Origin: Centrapalus pauciflorus
Lineage: Eukaryota > Streptophyta > Magnoliopsida > Asterales > Asteraceae
Direction: 5' to 3'
DNA length: 64,000 nt
NCBI GenBank assembly: GCA_020465985.1
Contig: JAANYP010003832.1
Coordinates: 1 to 64,000 of the forward strand
Shown: one piece after another, positions 14,421 through 24,599 of the stretch
How positions within the stretch are numbered: the stretch's first letter is position 1
Layout: each line of letters starts with the position of its first letter
Position numbers and translations under genes: made by a program
Notes under the pieces: model-generated
Database searches by the model: none
Seen by the model: only the letters and a program-made list of their open reading frames with translations
Told to the model about the DNA's origin: nothing

Positions 14421-14439
14421 TCACACCCTGCTACCTTGG
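14421..14439. other. 19-bp LTR-end fragment embedded in the satellite
   Basis: TCACACCCTGCTACCTTGG replaces about 37 bp of a satellite monomer. It is identical to positions 3-21 of the LTR end of element B, which starts 70 bp further right at 14509. Normal satellite sequence resumes at AACGTATGATA. It looks like filler DNA or a template-switch footprint from repair of a break at the array/element junction. Confidence 0.85.
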
Positions 14440-15872
14440 AACGTATGATATACACTGCTGAAACTGGACAACTGTTGTTGCATGTTCCTTGATTACTTGC
14501 ATTGCTCATGTCACACCCTGCTACCTTGGTTGGCAGCGAGACATGACGAGTGCGGAAGCGTAACCATAATTATAACGAACGACCACTATATGGACGTTTT
14601 CGAAATATTACATCATTATAATTTAAGAATGTAATAATGTTTTACAAAATGTAAGAAATGAAGTTCGCGTAAGACAGAGATTCTGATACATAATTAATGC
14701 GTCCAAAAATAATGCAGTCAAATCTCCGTTAGTTTCGAAATATGCATGCGACTCCATGAAATGCGGAAGCTTGAAAGTTGGTGTATCCGAAGGCACACTT
14801 GCCTTAATTACCTGAAAATACATGCTAAAATACGTCAACAAAATTTGTTGGTGAGTTCATAGGTTTACACGAAAAGACCAGTTGTATGGACATTATCAGA
14901 TGCGTTGAATTTATAAAATCATAAATTCCATGAGATGTATTACATAAACCATCATGTCACCGAAGCTTAATTAGAATGAGTTTGCCCCGAGCAGTATTCT
15001 CATACGTAATACCTTGAGTTGAATATATATGCACCCGCCGTTAGCTAAACCACTAACCCGAGTGGGGGACATGACTCCCAATAGATCTATCCACAATATA
15101 TTCGCGCTTGCAAACAAATGCAACTAACGATTTCATGATATAAGGGCGGAAATCACATATGTAATACATAATAGAATCGAGAAGTTTTTGTGTCCATATA
15201 AAAACGAAGCATGTATTTCATCCCAAAACATAATAATGGAAAAATGGGACTATGAAGACTCACCTTGTTGGTTTTTGATGATGTTTTTGGATCTGAGTTA
15301 AGCACTTGTTCGAATGGTTGAGACTCGTCCTAATATTTTTACGAGTTCGGGTCAATATCATCATAATACGTGTTTGAATATTTTATGTACTTGGGGGTGA
15401 TGTATAAATATTTTCGTAGGATTTCATATGTTGATACTGATTTGTAGTTACGTTCAAGTAATTTATTTAAAAATATAATTTGTTGTATTAATTCCGATTT
15501 ACAAAAATGACTTTAAGTAGTTTATTTCCAAGGATATTTTGATGCATGCATGCATGCATACGTACATATGTATTTATATATATATACGAAAATGCATACA
15601 TATATGTACGAGCATGTGCATCATTACGAAAGGGTATTCATACATTTTGCATGGAAAAATTTCACGAGTATTATGAAAACCGAGTTGTAAATGAAGAGTA
15701 TTATATTTTAGTAAATGTATTTGATTTTTCATGTTTTATAAATTTTTAAGGTGAAAATAACGTAAATAAGAAAAACTTACAAAAGTTTGAAGAACACTTG
15801 AACTTCTTGGCCGATTTTGTTTTGAGAGAGAATATGTGTGTTGGTGTGTTTTTGTGAAATGGGTTTGTCTTC

Positions 15873-15880
15873 TATTTATA
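15873..15880 (-). promoter_or_regulatory. Probable TATA box, 3' LTR of element B
   Basis: CTATAAATAGA on the minus strand, about 875 bp into the LTR, downstream of the TCGAG repeat array. Confidence 0.6.
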
Positions 15881-16205
15881 GAAGAAAAATGGTTATTAAA
15901 ATAAAGATAAAGTAATTTAAAATTTTAGTGAAATAATGAAAAGTAAAAAGGTGTTTCGGTTGAGTGTTGGACAAAAAGGTGTGGCCGATTTCATAATTGT
16001 ATGTTGCATGTTGTTTATTAATATAATAATACAAAAGTACATCTAGTTGTCCTTTAAAGGACAACTTACTTTTTAGGGTGATAAGTAGTATGGGTTTTCA
16101 TCTTTATATTAATAAAAGTACAAGAGGCGTGCAAAAGAGGTGGCAATAATAAATACTGATATATATATATATATATACATACTTAGAAAAATTTCTGGAA
16201 TGTTA

Positions 16206-16729
16206 AACTCGATTCAAGTGTGAATCGAGTTTGTTGTTGTGTCAATCGAGTTTTATAACATAATGCCCGAGTTTTGTCACCCTTTGATCGAGTTTTATGC
16301 CTTTGTCATTCGAGTTTCATATAGCTATGGTCGAGTTTTATACAACATTGCCCGAGTTTCTTGCTTCTTTAATCGAGTTTCTTTGTTTAACTGTTCGAGT
16401 TTTATGTAGTTTTATTCGAGTTTTATGTTTCTTTATTCGAGTTTCATCCCTTAGAAATCGAGATTTGTATCTTCATCATTCGAGTTTTATACAGCATCAT
16501 CCGAGAAAATCCTTTCTTTATTCGAGTTTCATCAAAGTGTCATTCGAGTTTAGGTCTTCACTTAATCGAGTTTCATTATATCATTATTCGAGTTTATTAT
16601 TTCTTTCATCGAGATTCATACAACACCATTCGAGTTTATTGATTATATGATTCGAGATTCATATAATTTCATTCGGGTTTATTACTTCATTATTCGAGTT
16701 TTATATTAGTTTAATTTTTGAGTTTCATA
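16206..16729 (-). repeat. Degenerate 21-22 bp repeat array, core TCGAGTTT, in U3 of 3' LTR (B)
   Basis: About 24 degenerate units on the plus strand, each centred on TTCGAGTTT(T/C)AT, spaced 20-23 bp apart. The array lies upstream of the TATA box in element orientation. It leaves a long open frame on the plus strand (16297-16650) that is a product of the repeat and not a gene. It could be an enhancer-like cluster. Confidence 0.85.
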
Positions 16730-16754
16730 CCTTATTTTTAGGCCAGTTGTTACA

Positions 16755-16769
16755 GTCTCCCCCTGTTGG
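16755..16769 (-). promoter_or_regulatory. Polypurine tract of element B
   Basis: The minus strand reads CCAACAGGGGGAGAC directly before the LTR start TGTAACA. It is equivalent to the tract in element L. Confidence 0.85.
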
Positions 16770-16787
16770 AGGGATTTCGTCCCGAAA

Positions 16788-19700
16788 TTAGCTCGTGTTC
16801 TCCTCTGCTTGGACTTTTGAGAACAGCTGGGGGTACTTCTCTCGGAATTGATCTTCGCGTTCCCAAGTAACCTCAGGACCTCGTTTAGAGTTCCATTGGA
16901 CCTTTATTATTGGAATTCGACAGTGCTTGAGTTTCTTGACTTCTCGGTCCATTATTTCCACCGGTTGCTCAATGAAATTCAACTTATCGTCTATCTCCAG
17001 TTCGTCCATGGGTATCACGAGTGATTCATCCGCCAGACATTTCTTAAGATTGGATACGTGGAAGGTATTATGAACGTTACTAAGCTCTGGGGGTAGATCG
17101 AGTCGGTAAGCTACCGGGCCAATTCTTCTGGTGATTTTGAATGGTCCGATATAACGAGGATTGAGTTTTCCTCGTTTTCCAAAACGGATTATGCCTTTCC
17201 AAGGCGAGACTTTCAGCATCACTTGATCTCCCTCTTGGAATTCCAAATCCTTCCGTCGGATGTCTGCATAACTCTTCTGTCGATCCCGCGCAATCTTCAA
17301 TCGGTTCCGAATCTGGGCTATCTTCTCTGTAGTTTCCTGGATGATCTCAGGTCCAGTAATCTGACTATCCCCTACTTCGGCCCAACAAAGAGGTGACCGA
17401 CACTTTCGTCCATAGAGTGCCTCGAATGGGGCGGTCTTAATGCTCGAGTGATAACTGTTGTTATAAGAAAACTCAACTAATGGCAGGTGTCTGTCCCAAC
17501 TTTTTCCAAAATCGATGACACATGCCCTTAGCATATCTTCCAATGTTTGAATCGTTCTTTCACTCTGACCGTCCGTTTGTGGGTGATAGGTTGTACTCAT
17601 GTCTAGACGCGTTCCTAGAGCTTCTTGCAATGATTGCCAGAACCTTGACGTAAATCGGCTGTCTCTGTCTTATATAATGGATACTGGCACCCCATGCCTT
17701 GAGACGACCTCCTTAAGATAGGTTCGTGTTAACTTATCCATCTTGTCAGTCTCCTTGATTGGCAGGAAGTGTGCGGTCTTGGTCAGCCGATCCACGATCA
17801 CCCAGATGGTGTCATAACCTCCAGAAGTCTTTGGCAACTTAGTGATAAAATCCATGGTGATATTTTCCCACTTCCATTGGGGTATCTCTGGCTGGACTAG
17901 CAATCCTGACGGCCTTTGATGCTCAGCCTTAACTTTTAAACACGTTAAGCACATGATGACATAAGTGGCAATGTCAGCCTTCATGTTTGGCCACCAGTAT
18001 GATCCCTTCAAATCGTGATACATCTTGTCCAACCCTGGATGAATAGCATATCTTGTTTTGTGCCCTTCATCCATGACCAGTTTCCTTACACCTCCAAATT
18101 TTGGTAACCAAATTCTGCCCATGAAGTATCGGCATCCATCTGACTTAATTTCAAACTGCTTATCCATACCTCTCAATGCTTCATTCAGCAGATTATCCTC
18201 CTTGACTGCCTCTTCTTGTGCCTCTCGGACTTGAGAGTTTAGGTTTGATTGTATAGTCATTACCAAAGGTTGGACTCTCAATGGCTTAACCCGTTCATTT
18301 CGGCTTAGGGCGTCAGCTACGACATTTGCTTTTCCTGGATGGTAGCGAATCTTGCAGTCATAGTCGCTAAGAAGTTCCACCCAACGTCGTTGCCTCATAT
18401 TTAACTCTTTCTGATTCAGAATATGTTGGAGGCTTTTATGGTCCGTGAACACCGTGCACTTGGTTCCATACAAATAGTGCCTCCATATTTTGAGAGCAAA
18501 CACCACTGCTCCCAGTTCCAGGTCATGAGTCGTATAGTTTACCTCGTGAATCTTGAGCTGTCGCGATGCATAAGCGATGACCTTGTCCCTTTGCATGAGC
18601 ACACAACCTAATCCGTTGTGCGAGGCATCACAGTAGACTACAAAATTTTCAGTCCCTTCGGCTAGGGACAGAATTGGTGCACTACACAACCTCTGCTTAA
18701 GCAACTGAAACGCCTTTTCCTGCTCTTCACCCCAGACGTATTTCACATCCTTACGGGTCAACTCCGTTAAGGAACCTGCTATCTTCGAGAAGTTCTCAAT
18801 GAATCGCCTATAATAACCGGCAAGTCCTAGGAATTGGCGGACTTCTGTGGGGGTTCTTGGGATTGCCCAGTTCTTTATGGCCTCGATCTTTGATGGGTCG
18901 ACTTGAATTCCCTGACTGTTGATCACATGCCCAAGGAATTTTACTTCTCGCAACCAAAATTCACATTTTGAAAATTTGGCGTATAGCTGCTCTTTCTCTA
19001 ACAACTCCAAGATCAACTTGAGATGTTGTTCATGCTCTTCTTTACTTCTGGAATAGATTAGGATATCGTCTATGAACACTATTACAAATTTATCCAGATA
19101 TGGTTTACACACCCGATTCATGAGGTCCATAAATACGGCTGGCGCGTTGGTTAAACCGAATGGCATCACCTGGAATTCGTAATGTCCATAACGAGTTCTG
19201 AATGCCGTCTTGGGGATATCTTCTTCCCGAACTTTTACTTGATGATAACCGGAGCGCAGATCAATCTTTGAGTAGAAGCTAGATCCCTGTAGCTGGTCGA
19301 ACAGGTCATCAATCCTAGGGAGAGGGTAGCGGTTCTTTACCGTTAACTTGTTTAGCTCTCGGTAGTCTATGCACATTCGGAAGGATCCGTCTTTCTTTTT
19401 AACGAACAAAACCGGAGCTACCCAAGGTGAGGAACTTGGTCCAATGAATCCTTTATCCATCAATTCTTGCAATTGACTGGATAGTTCTTGCATCTCAGAA
19501 GGTGTGAGCCTATATGGGGCTCTTGCGACCGGTGCAGCTCCTGGCACTAAGTCGATTTGAAATTCTACTTGCCTAGCTGGAGGAAGCTCAGGCAAGTCTT
19601 CCGGGAATACCTTCGGGTAGTCACGTACTACTGGAATATCTTCAAGTCGTTTTTCCTTCGACTCTTTTTCTACGATCTGGACCAGCACTGCATGACAACC

Positions 19701-21218
19701 CTTCCTAAGACATTTTAATGTTCTTAGGCCGGATATGACATTCAATTGTCGGTTCTTCTATTCCCCTTGGATCGTGAGGACTTTCTTCTTACTGAGTGGT
19801 ATTCACACCACTTTCTTACCACACAAAATCTCAGCCTGGTTATGTGACAACCAGTCCATACCAATCACCACATCAAAACTTCCGAGTTCTATAGGCATTA
19901 AGTCTATCTTAAAGGAGTGTTCTGCTAGCTTTAGTGTGCATTCCTTAATGATACTACTTGCCTTTATTATTTTGCCATCCGCCAGTTCTATTGTATATGA
20001 GTTGTCTAAGGGAAGAGTAGAAACATTCAACTGCTGGCTAAACTTATCAGATATAAAGCTCCTATCAGCCCCAGTATCAAAGAGTACGTAAGCGTAAATA
20101 TCGTTTAGGAGAAACGTACCTGATACTACGTGGGGGTCCTGACGAGCGTCTCCTGCTCCCAACACAAATGCTCTCCCATGAGCTCCTCCTTCGTTCCTCA
20201 ATTTCGGACACTCACTCTTGACGTGTCCCGTTGCGCCACATTCGAAACAGCCCCTCGGGTTGCTACCACTGACACCCGGGGCTCCGGATCTACAATCTTT
20301 GGCCATATGGCCCAAACGTTTGCATTTTCCGCATTGGGTTGGACAGGGGCCAGGGTTGTGGTGGAAGGTGCATTTGGTGCAAAAAGGCTTGGTACCGGTA
20401 TAGCCCCTCCTTGGCTCAACTCCTGCTACATAGGCTTTAATGGTCTCGGGCTTCTTGGACTGTGAACCCGCGTTCTTTCCGGTCTTTTCTTCCCACTTTC
20501 TCTTGTGTTCCCCGGCTTTGGCTTCGTTCCTCCGGGATACTTGGTCCATAAGATTGTTGGCCATTCTGATGGCGTCCTGTATGGTGGATGGGTTGGAGGC
20601 TGTAACGTTTCCTTGTATTTGAGGAGCGAGTCCCCAAATATAGCGTTCAATCTTCTTGTATTCCGGAGTTACCATTTGCGGACATAGGATACTTAGTTCA
20701 TGGAATCGGTTGGTATATCCTGCAATGTCCGTTCCTTTCATTGATAGATTCCAGAACTCCGATTCCATTTTCTGGAGTTCGTTTCTCGGACAGTACTCAT
20801 CCGTCATCATCTGTTTCAACGTGGACCACGTGAGCTGGTAGGCTTCGTCAATACCTACAGACTGGACGTAGGAATTCCACCATGTGAGCGCGCTATCTTG
20901 CAAGGTGTGAGTAGCAAATTTCACCTTGTCTCCTTCAGCGCACCCGCTGACACGATATACGGATTCTAACTTTTCAAACCAACGGATCAAACCGACTGCT
21001 CCTTCGGTTCCATTGAAATACCGGGGTTTGCAACTTAAAAACCCTTTAATCCCACAACCTTTCGTGTGAGTTTCAGTTCCTCCCGTGGTGCGACTGGCAC
21101 CACCATCCCCATTGGCTGTGCTATTCCGGTTTGCCTCGTAGGTAGCTATGGCAGCAGCCACCCTTTGTGCAACAAGCTCTTCAATGTCAGCGGCATTCAT
21201 TGCTCGTTTTGGCGGCAT
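16788..21218 (-). pseudogene. gag-pol: gag-pol of element B: full length, three nonsense codons
   Basis: ATG at 21218 opens one frame of about 1476 codons. Gag core (residues about 70-240, WW at 113-114) is followed by CCHC knuckles at 296-309 and 324-337 and a protease with LFDTGA at 379-384. Reverse transcriptase carries RMCIDYREL and FIDDILIYS near 715. RNase H shows YCDAS. Integrase shows HHCC, MDFITKLP and TDGQSERT, and a chromodomain ends the protein. TGA (19803-19805) and TAG (19758-19760) fall between protease and reverse transcriptase, and TAA (17670-17672) replaces a serine codon inside integrase; L has TCA there. All domains are otherwise collinear, and no frameshift was seen. The copy could only be active with stop readthrough or proteins supplied by relatives. 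Confidence 0.95.
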
Positions 21219-21434
21219 TAACTTGAAGTTTAAAGAGAATCATAGTGTAAGAAGTTGAATCTTAAAGATGCAGCATAATACTATAATCATCAAGCACAAT
21301 CTCATAAATATCTTGGGAATTTTCATTAATCATTCGAAATTTTTCTTACATTGGGGGCGGGTTATTACCCGAAAATTTTATCCTACGCTATTACACGATA
21401 TTTTTCCTACCAATACAATGGAAATGGAAAAGTA
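21219..21434 (-). other. Leader between extra ORF and gag (element B)
   Basis: About 216 bp separate the stop of the extra ORF from the gag ATG. I see no further coding sequence. The extra ORF and gag-pol happen to be in the same frame. Confidence 0.6.
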
Positions 21435-22196
21435 CTAGGTGTGGGAGTGATCAGGGGTCTCTCCCTTTTCCATTGAGTGGAGGCGCTGTGTCAGCTGTTC
21501 GATCCGGGCTTGGCTCTCGGCTAGTTGCTGCCGGAGCTCATTCAGTCCGTCCTGCTATATAGCAAGGGCGTGCTGATTGGCCCAATATATGTTGGAGTTT
21601 TGCAACTCCTCCCGCTCTAAACGAGCGGTCATCTCCCCGATATCCAGGTTAAGTAACCGAATCTGGTGGTCATGCCTGGTAGACCTTGCGATCAAAAGTG
21701 GTATGGTCTGATCGGCAGGCTCTTGGGTGAGCGATGAGACAGGTGCGGAGGATGGTCCTCCGATCTCGAAGTTTGGAGGAACTCCCTCCATCTGCCTCCA
21801 TTCGCGGAGGGTCTCCGGTATCCAGGTCCATCGCCGGGCGTCTACCCGTCGGTGTGGTGTCGAGGGATTGGGCTGGGGAGTCGGAACAGGAATAGTCTCC
21901 CTTCTGGGTATGTTTACCCGTTTCCGGGGTGTGTACAACATCTTTGGGCCGTTAGGATAAGGCCTATACGGCTTATATGATGGTTCGGCCGGGTGGTACG
22001 GGACGCGAGCAGGGGCCGTCGGTGGTGAAGGATCCTCTTCCTCCATCGGCTCTTCTTCGGATTCCTCCATCGGATCTTCCGACGGGTCCTCCTCCTCCGA
22101 GGTTTCTTCATCTGGAAAGACTTCCGTGGCCGTGGGACTTGCGGGAGTGTATTCCTCCTCTGAGTCAGATAGAATGATAATTTCTGGATGGTTCAT
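21435..22196 (-). pseudogene. Extra ORF upstream of gag: acidic, SIM-like, coiled-coil protein
   Basis: ATG at 22196 starts a frame of 213 codons to TAG (21555-21557). The frame then continues for about 39 more codons to a second TAG at 21435-21437. I do not recognise the family. Visible features: an N-terminal IIILSDSEEEY (hydrophobic core followed by acids, like a SUMO-interacting motif); a strongly acidic stretch with repeated EE/EEDPS; a proline- and arginine-rich middle; and a C-terminus with leucines at heptad-like spacing that continues past the first stop (LNELRQQLAESQARIEQL), which suggests a coiled coil cut by a CAG-to-TAG change. It is on the same strand as gag-pol, between primer site and gag. 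The role is unknown; nuclear or chromatin targeting is inference only. Confidence 0.7.
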
Positions 22197-22320
22197 GGTT
22201 TCTGCTAACAAGGTTCATTTGTACTCTTTTAGTTAGTTACAAAAACATTCTTAAAATCAGAAATTTTTATGTGCAGTTATAGTCTAGGGTACTAATGCAA
22301 CCTAGTTCACTATAACTATG

Positions 22321-22332
22321 GCTCTGATACCA
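22321..22332 (-). promoter_or_regulatory. Primer binding site of element B (initiator Met tRNA)
   Basis: TGGTATCAGAGC on the minus strand, three bases inside the 5' LTR. This matches the 3' end of plant initiator Met tRNA used by many Ty3/gypsy and Ty1/copia elements. Confidence 0.92.
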
Positions 22333-23699
22333 ATCTGTCACACCCTGCTACCTTGGTTGGCAGCGAGACGTGACGAGTGCGGAAGCGTAACCATAATTAT
22401 AACGAACGACCACTATATGGACGTTTTCGAAATATTACATCATTATAATTTAAGAATGTAATAATGTTTTACAAAATGTAAGAAATGAAGTTCGCGTAAG
22501 ACAGAGATTCTGATACATAATTAATGCGTCCAAAAATAATGCAGTCAAATCTCCGTTAGTTTCGAAATATGCATGCGACTCCATGAAATGCGGAAGCTTG
22601 AAAGTTGGTGTATCCGAAGGCACACTTGCCTTAATTACCTGAAAATACATGCTAAAATACGTCAACAAAATTTGTTGGTGAGTTCATAGGTTTACACGAA
22701 AAGACCAGTTGTATGGACATTATCAGATGCGTTGAATTTATAAAATCATAAATTCCATGAGATGTATTACATAAACCATCATGTCACCGAAGCTTAATTA
22801 GAATGAGTTTGCCCCGAGCAGTATTCCCATACGTAATACCGTGAGTTGAATATATATGCACCCGCCGTTAGCTAAACCACTAACCCGAGTGGGGGACATG
22901 ACTCCCAATAGATCTATCCACAATATATTCGCGCTTGCAAACAAATGCAACTAACGATTTCATGATATAAGGGCGGAAATCACATATGTAATACATAATA
23001 GAATCGAGAAGTTTTTGTGTCCATATAAAAACGAAGCATGTATTTCATCCCAAAACATAATAATGGAAAAATGGGACTATGAAGACTCACCTTGTTGGTT
23101 TTTGATGATGTTTTTGGATCTGAGTTAAGCACTTGTTCGAATGGTTGAGACTCGTCCTAATATTTTTACGAGTTCGGGTCAATATCATCATAATACGTGT
23201 TTGAATATTTTATGTACTTGGGGGTGATGTATAAATATTTTCGTAGGATTTCATATGTTGATACTGATTTGTAGTTACGTTCAAGTAATTTATTTAAAAA
23301 TATAATTTGTTGTATTAATTCCGATTTACAAAAATGACTTTAAGTAGTTTATTTCCAAGGATATTTTGATGCATGCATGCATGCATACGTACATATGTAT
23401 TTATATATATATACGAAAATGCATACATATATGTACGAGCATGTGCATCATTACGAAAGGGTATTCATACATTTTGCATGGAAAAATTTCACGAGTATTA
23501 TGAAAACCGAGTTGTAAATGAAGAGTATTATATTTTAGTAAATGTATTTGATTTTTCATGTTTTATAAATTTTTAAGGTGAAAATAACGTAAATAAGAAA
23601 AACTTACAAAAGTTTGAAGAACACTTGAACTTCTTGGCCGATTTTGTTTTGAGAGAGAATATGTGTGTTGGTGTGTTTTTGTGAAATGGGTTTGTCTTC

Positions 23700-23707
23700 T
23701 ATTTATA
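23700..23707 (-). promoter_or_regulatory. Probable TATA box, 5' LTR of element B
   Basis: TATAAATA on the minus strand, in the same context as in the 3' LTR. This would be the promoter for the genomic RNA of the element. Confidence 0.65.
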
Positions 23708-23983
23708 GAAGAAAAAGGGTTATTAAAATAAAGATAAAGTAATTTAAAATTTTAGTGAAATAATGAAAAGTAAAAAGGTGTTTCGGTTGAGTGTTGGACA
23801 AAAAGGTGTGGCCGATTTCATAATTGTATGTTGCATGTTGTTTATTAATATAATAATACAAAAGTACATCTAGTTGTCCTTTAAAGGACAACTTACTTTT
23901 TAGGGTGATAAGTAGTATGGGTTTTCAATTTTTATATTAATAAAAGTACAAGAGGCGTGCAAAAGAGGTGGCAATAATAAATA

Positions 23984-23986
<3 letters not shown>

Positions 23987-24049
<63 letters not shown>
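23987..24049. repeat. (AT)n microsatellite, about 31 units
   Basis: An uninterrupted AT dinucleotide run of about 63 bp. The equivalent site in the 3' LTR (16159-16177) has only 19 bp, so it expanded or contracted after insertion. Confidence 0.97.
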
Positions 24050-24053
<4 letters not shown>

Positions 24054-24077
24054 CTTAGAAAAATTTCTGGAATGTTA

Positions 24078-24599
24078 AACTCGATTCAAGTGTGAATCGA
24101 GTTTGTTGTTGTGTCAATCGAGTTTTATAACATAATGCCCGAGTTTTGTCACCCTTTGATCGAGTTTTATGCTTTTGTCATTCGAGTTTCATATAGCTAT
24201 GGTCGAGTTTTATACAACATTGCCCGAGTTTCTTGCTTCTTTAATCGAGTTTCTTTGTTTAACAGTTCGAGTTTTATGTAGTTTTATTCGAGTTTTATGT
24301 TTCTTTATTCGAGTTTCATCCCTTAGAAATCGAGATTTGTATCTTCATCATTCGAGTTTTATACAGCATCATCCGAGAAAATCCTTTCTTTATTCGAGTT
24401 TCATCAAAGTGTCATTCGAGTTTAGGTCTTCACTTAATCGAGTTTCATTATATCATTATTCGAGTTTATTATTTCTTTCATCGAGATTCATACAACACCA
24501 TTCGAGTTTATTGATTATATGATTCAAGATTCATATAATTTCATTCGGGTTTATTACTTCATTATTCGAGTTTTATATTAGTTTAATTTTTGAGTTTCA
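24078..24599 (-). repeat. Degenerate 21-22 bp repeat array, core TCGAGTTT, in U3 of 5' LTR (B)
   Basis: The same array as at 16206-16729, with about 24 units and only a few base differences. It lies upstream of the TATA box in element orientation. Confidence 0.85.

Larger units (their letters stand above)
3774..14508 (+). repeat. Satellite array A, about 55 monomers of about 195 bp (forward orientation)
   Basis: The first landmarks (CATGTTCCTTG) fall near 3830, 4024, 4221 and 4417, giving spacings of 194-197 bp. A consensus unit reads through GGACCGCTGTGAGTGACAG, TTCGGTACTTATTGGTGATTG, GTATGGAAACATCTGCTGC and TAGGAACGTATGATAGACAC. Each unit contains TGTTCCTTGATTACTT twice, so the monomer has an internal duplication and is a composite of about 122 and 73 bp halves. 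Variants include units lacking 8 bp after TTATTGGTG (GGTGTATTGACTT). Monomers are arranged as a patchwork of multi-monomer duplications. The orientation is opposite to arrays B1 and B2. No genes are supported; short open frames here are by-products of the repeat. Confidence 0.97.
14509..16754 (-). repeat. 3' LTR of element B (about 2246 bp)
   Basis: On the plus strand it starts TGTCACACCC and ends GTTGTTACA. It is nearly identical to the 5' LTR at 22336-24626. The length difference of 45 bp is explained by the AT microsatellite (19 bp here at 16159-16177, 63 bp in the 5' LTR). No gene is supported within it. Confidence 0.93.

Noticed and set aside
3774..14508. CRISPR-like array (regularly spaced repeats)
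   Set aside because: The units are contiguous and variable along their whole length with no unique spacers, and the surroundings are plant LTR retrotransposons.
20130..20841. Several antisense frames across gag of element B and similar ones in C and D
   Set aside because: These are shadows of the long gag-pol frame, with no start context or domain.
14623..24522. Paired open frames in the two LTRs of element B (for example 14623-14841 and 22450-22668; 16297-16650 and 24169-24522)
   Set aside because: They are duplicated because the LTRs are duplicated. The 117-codon frame is produced by the TCGAG repeat array. No conserved domain is seen.
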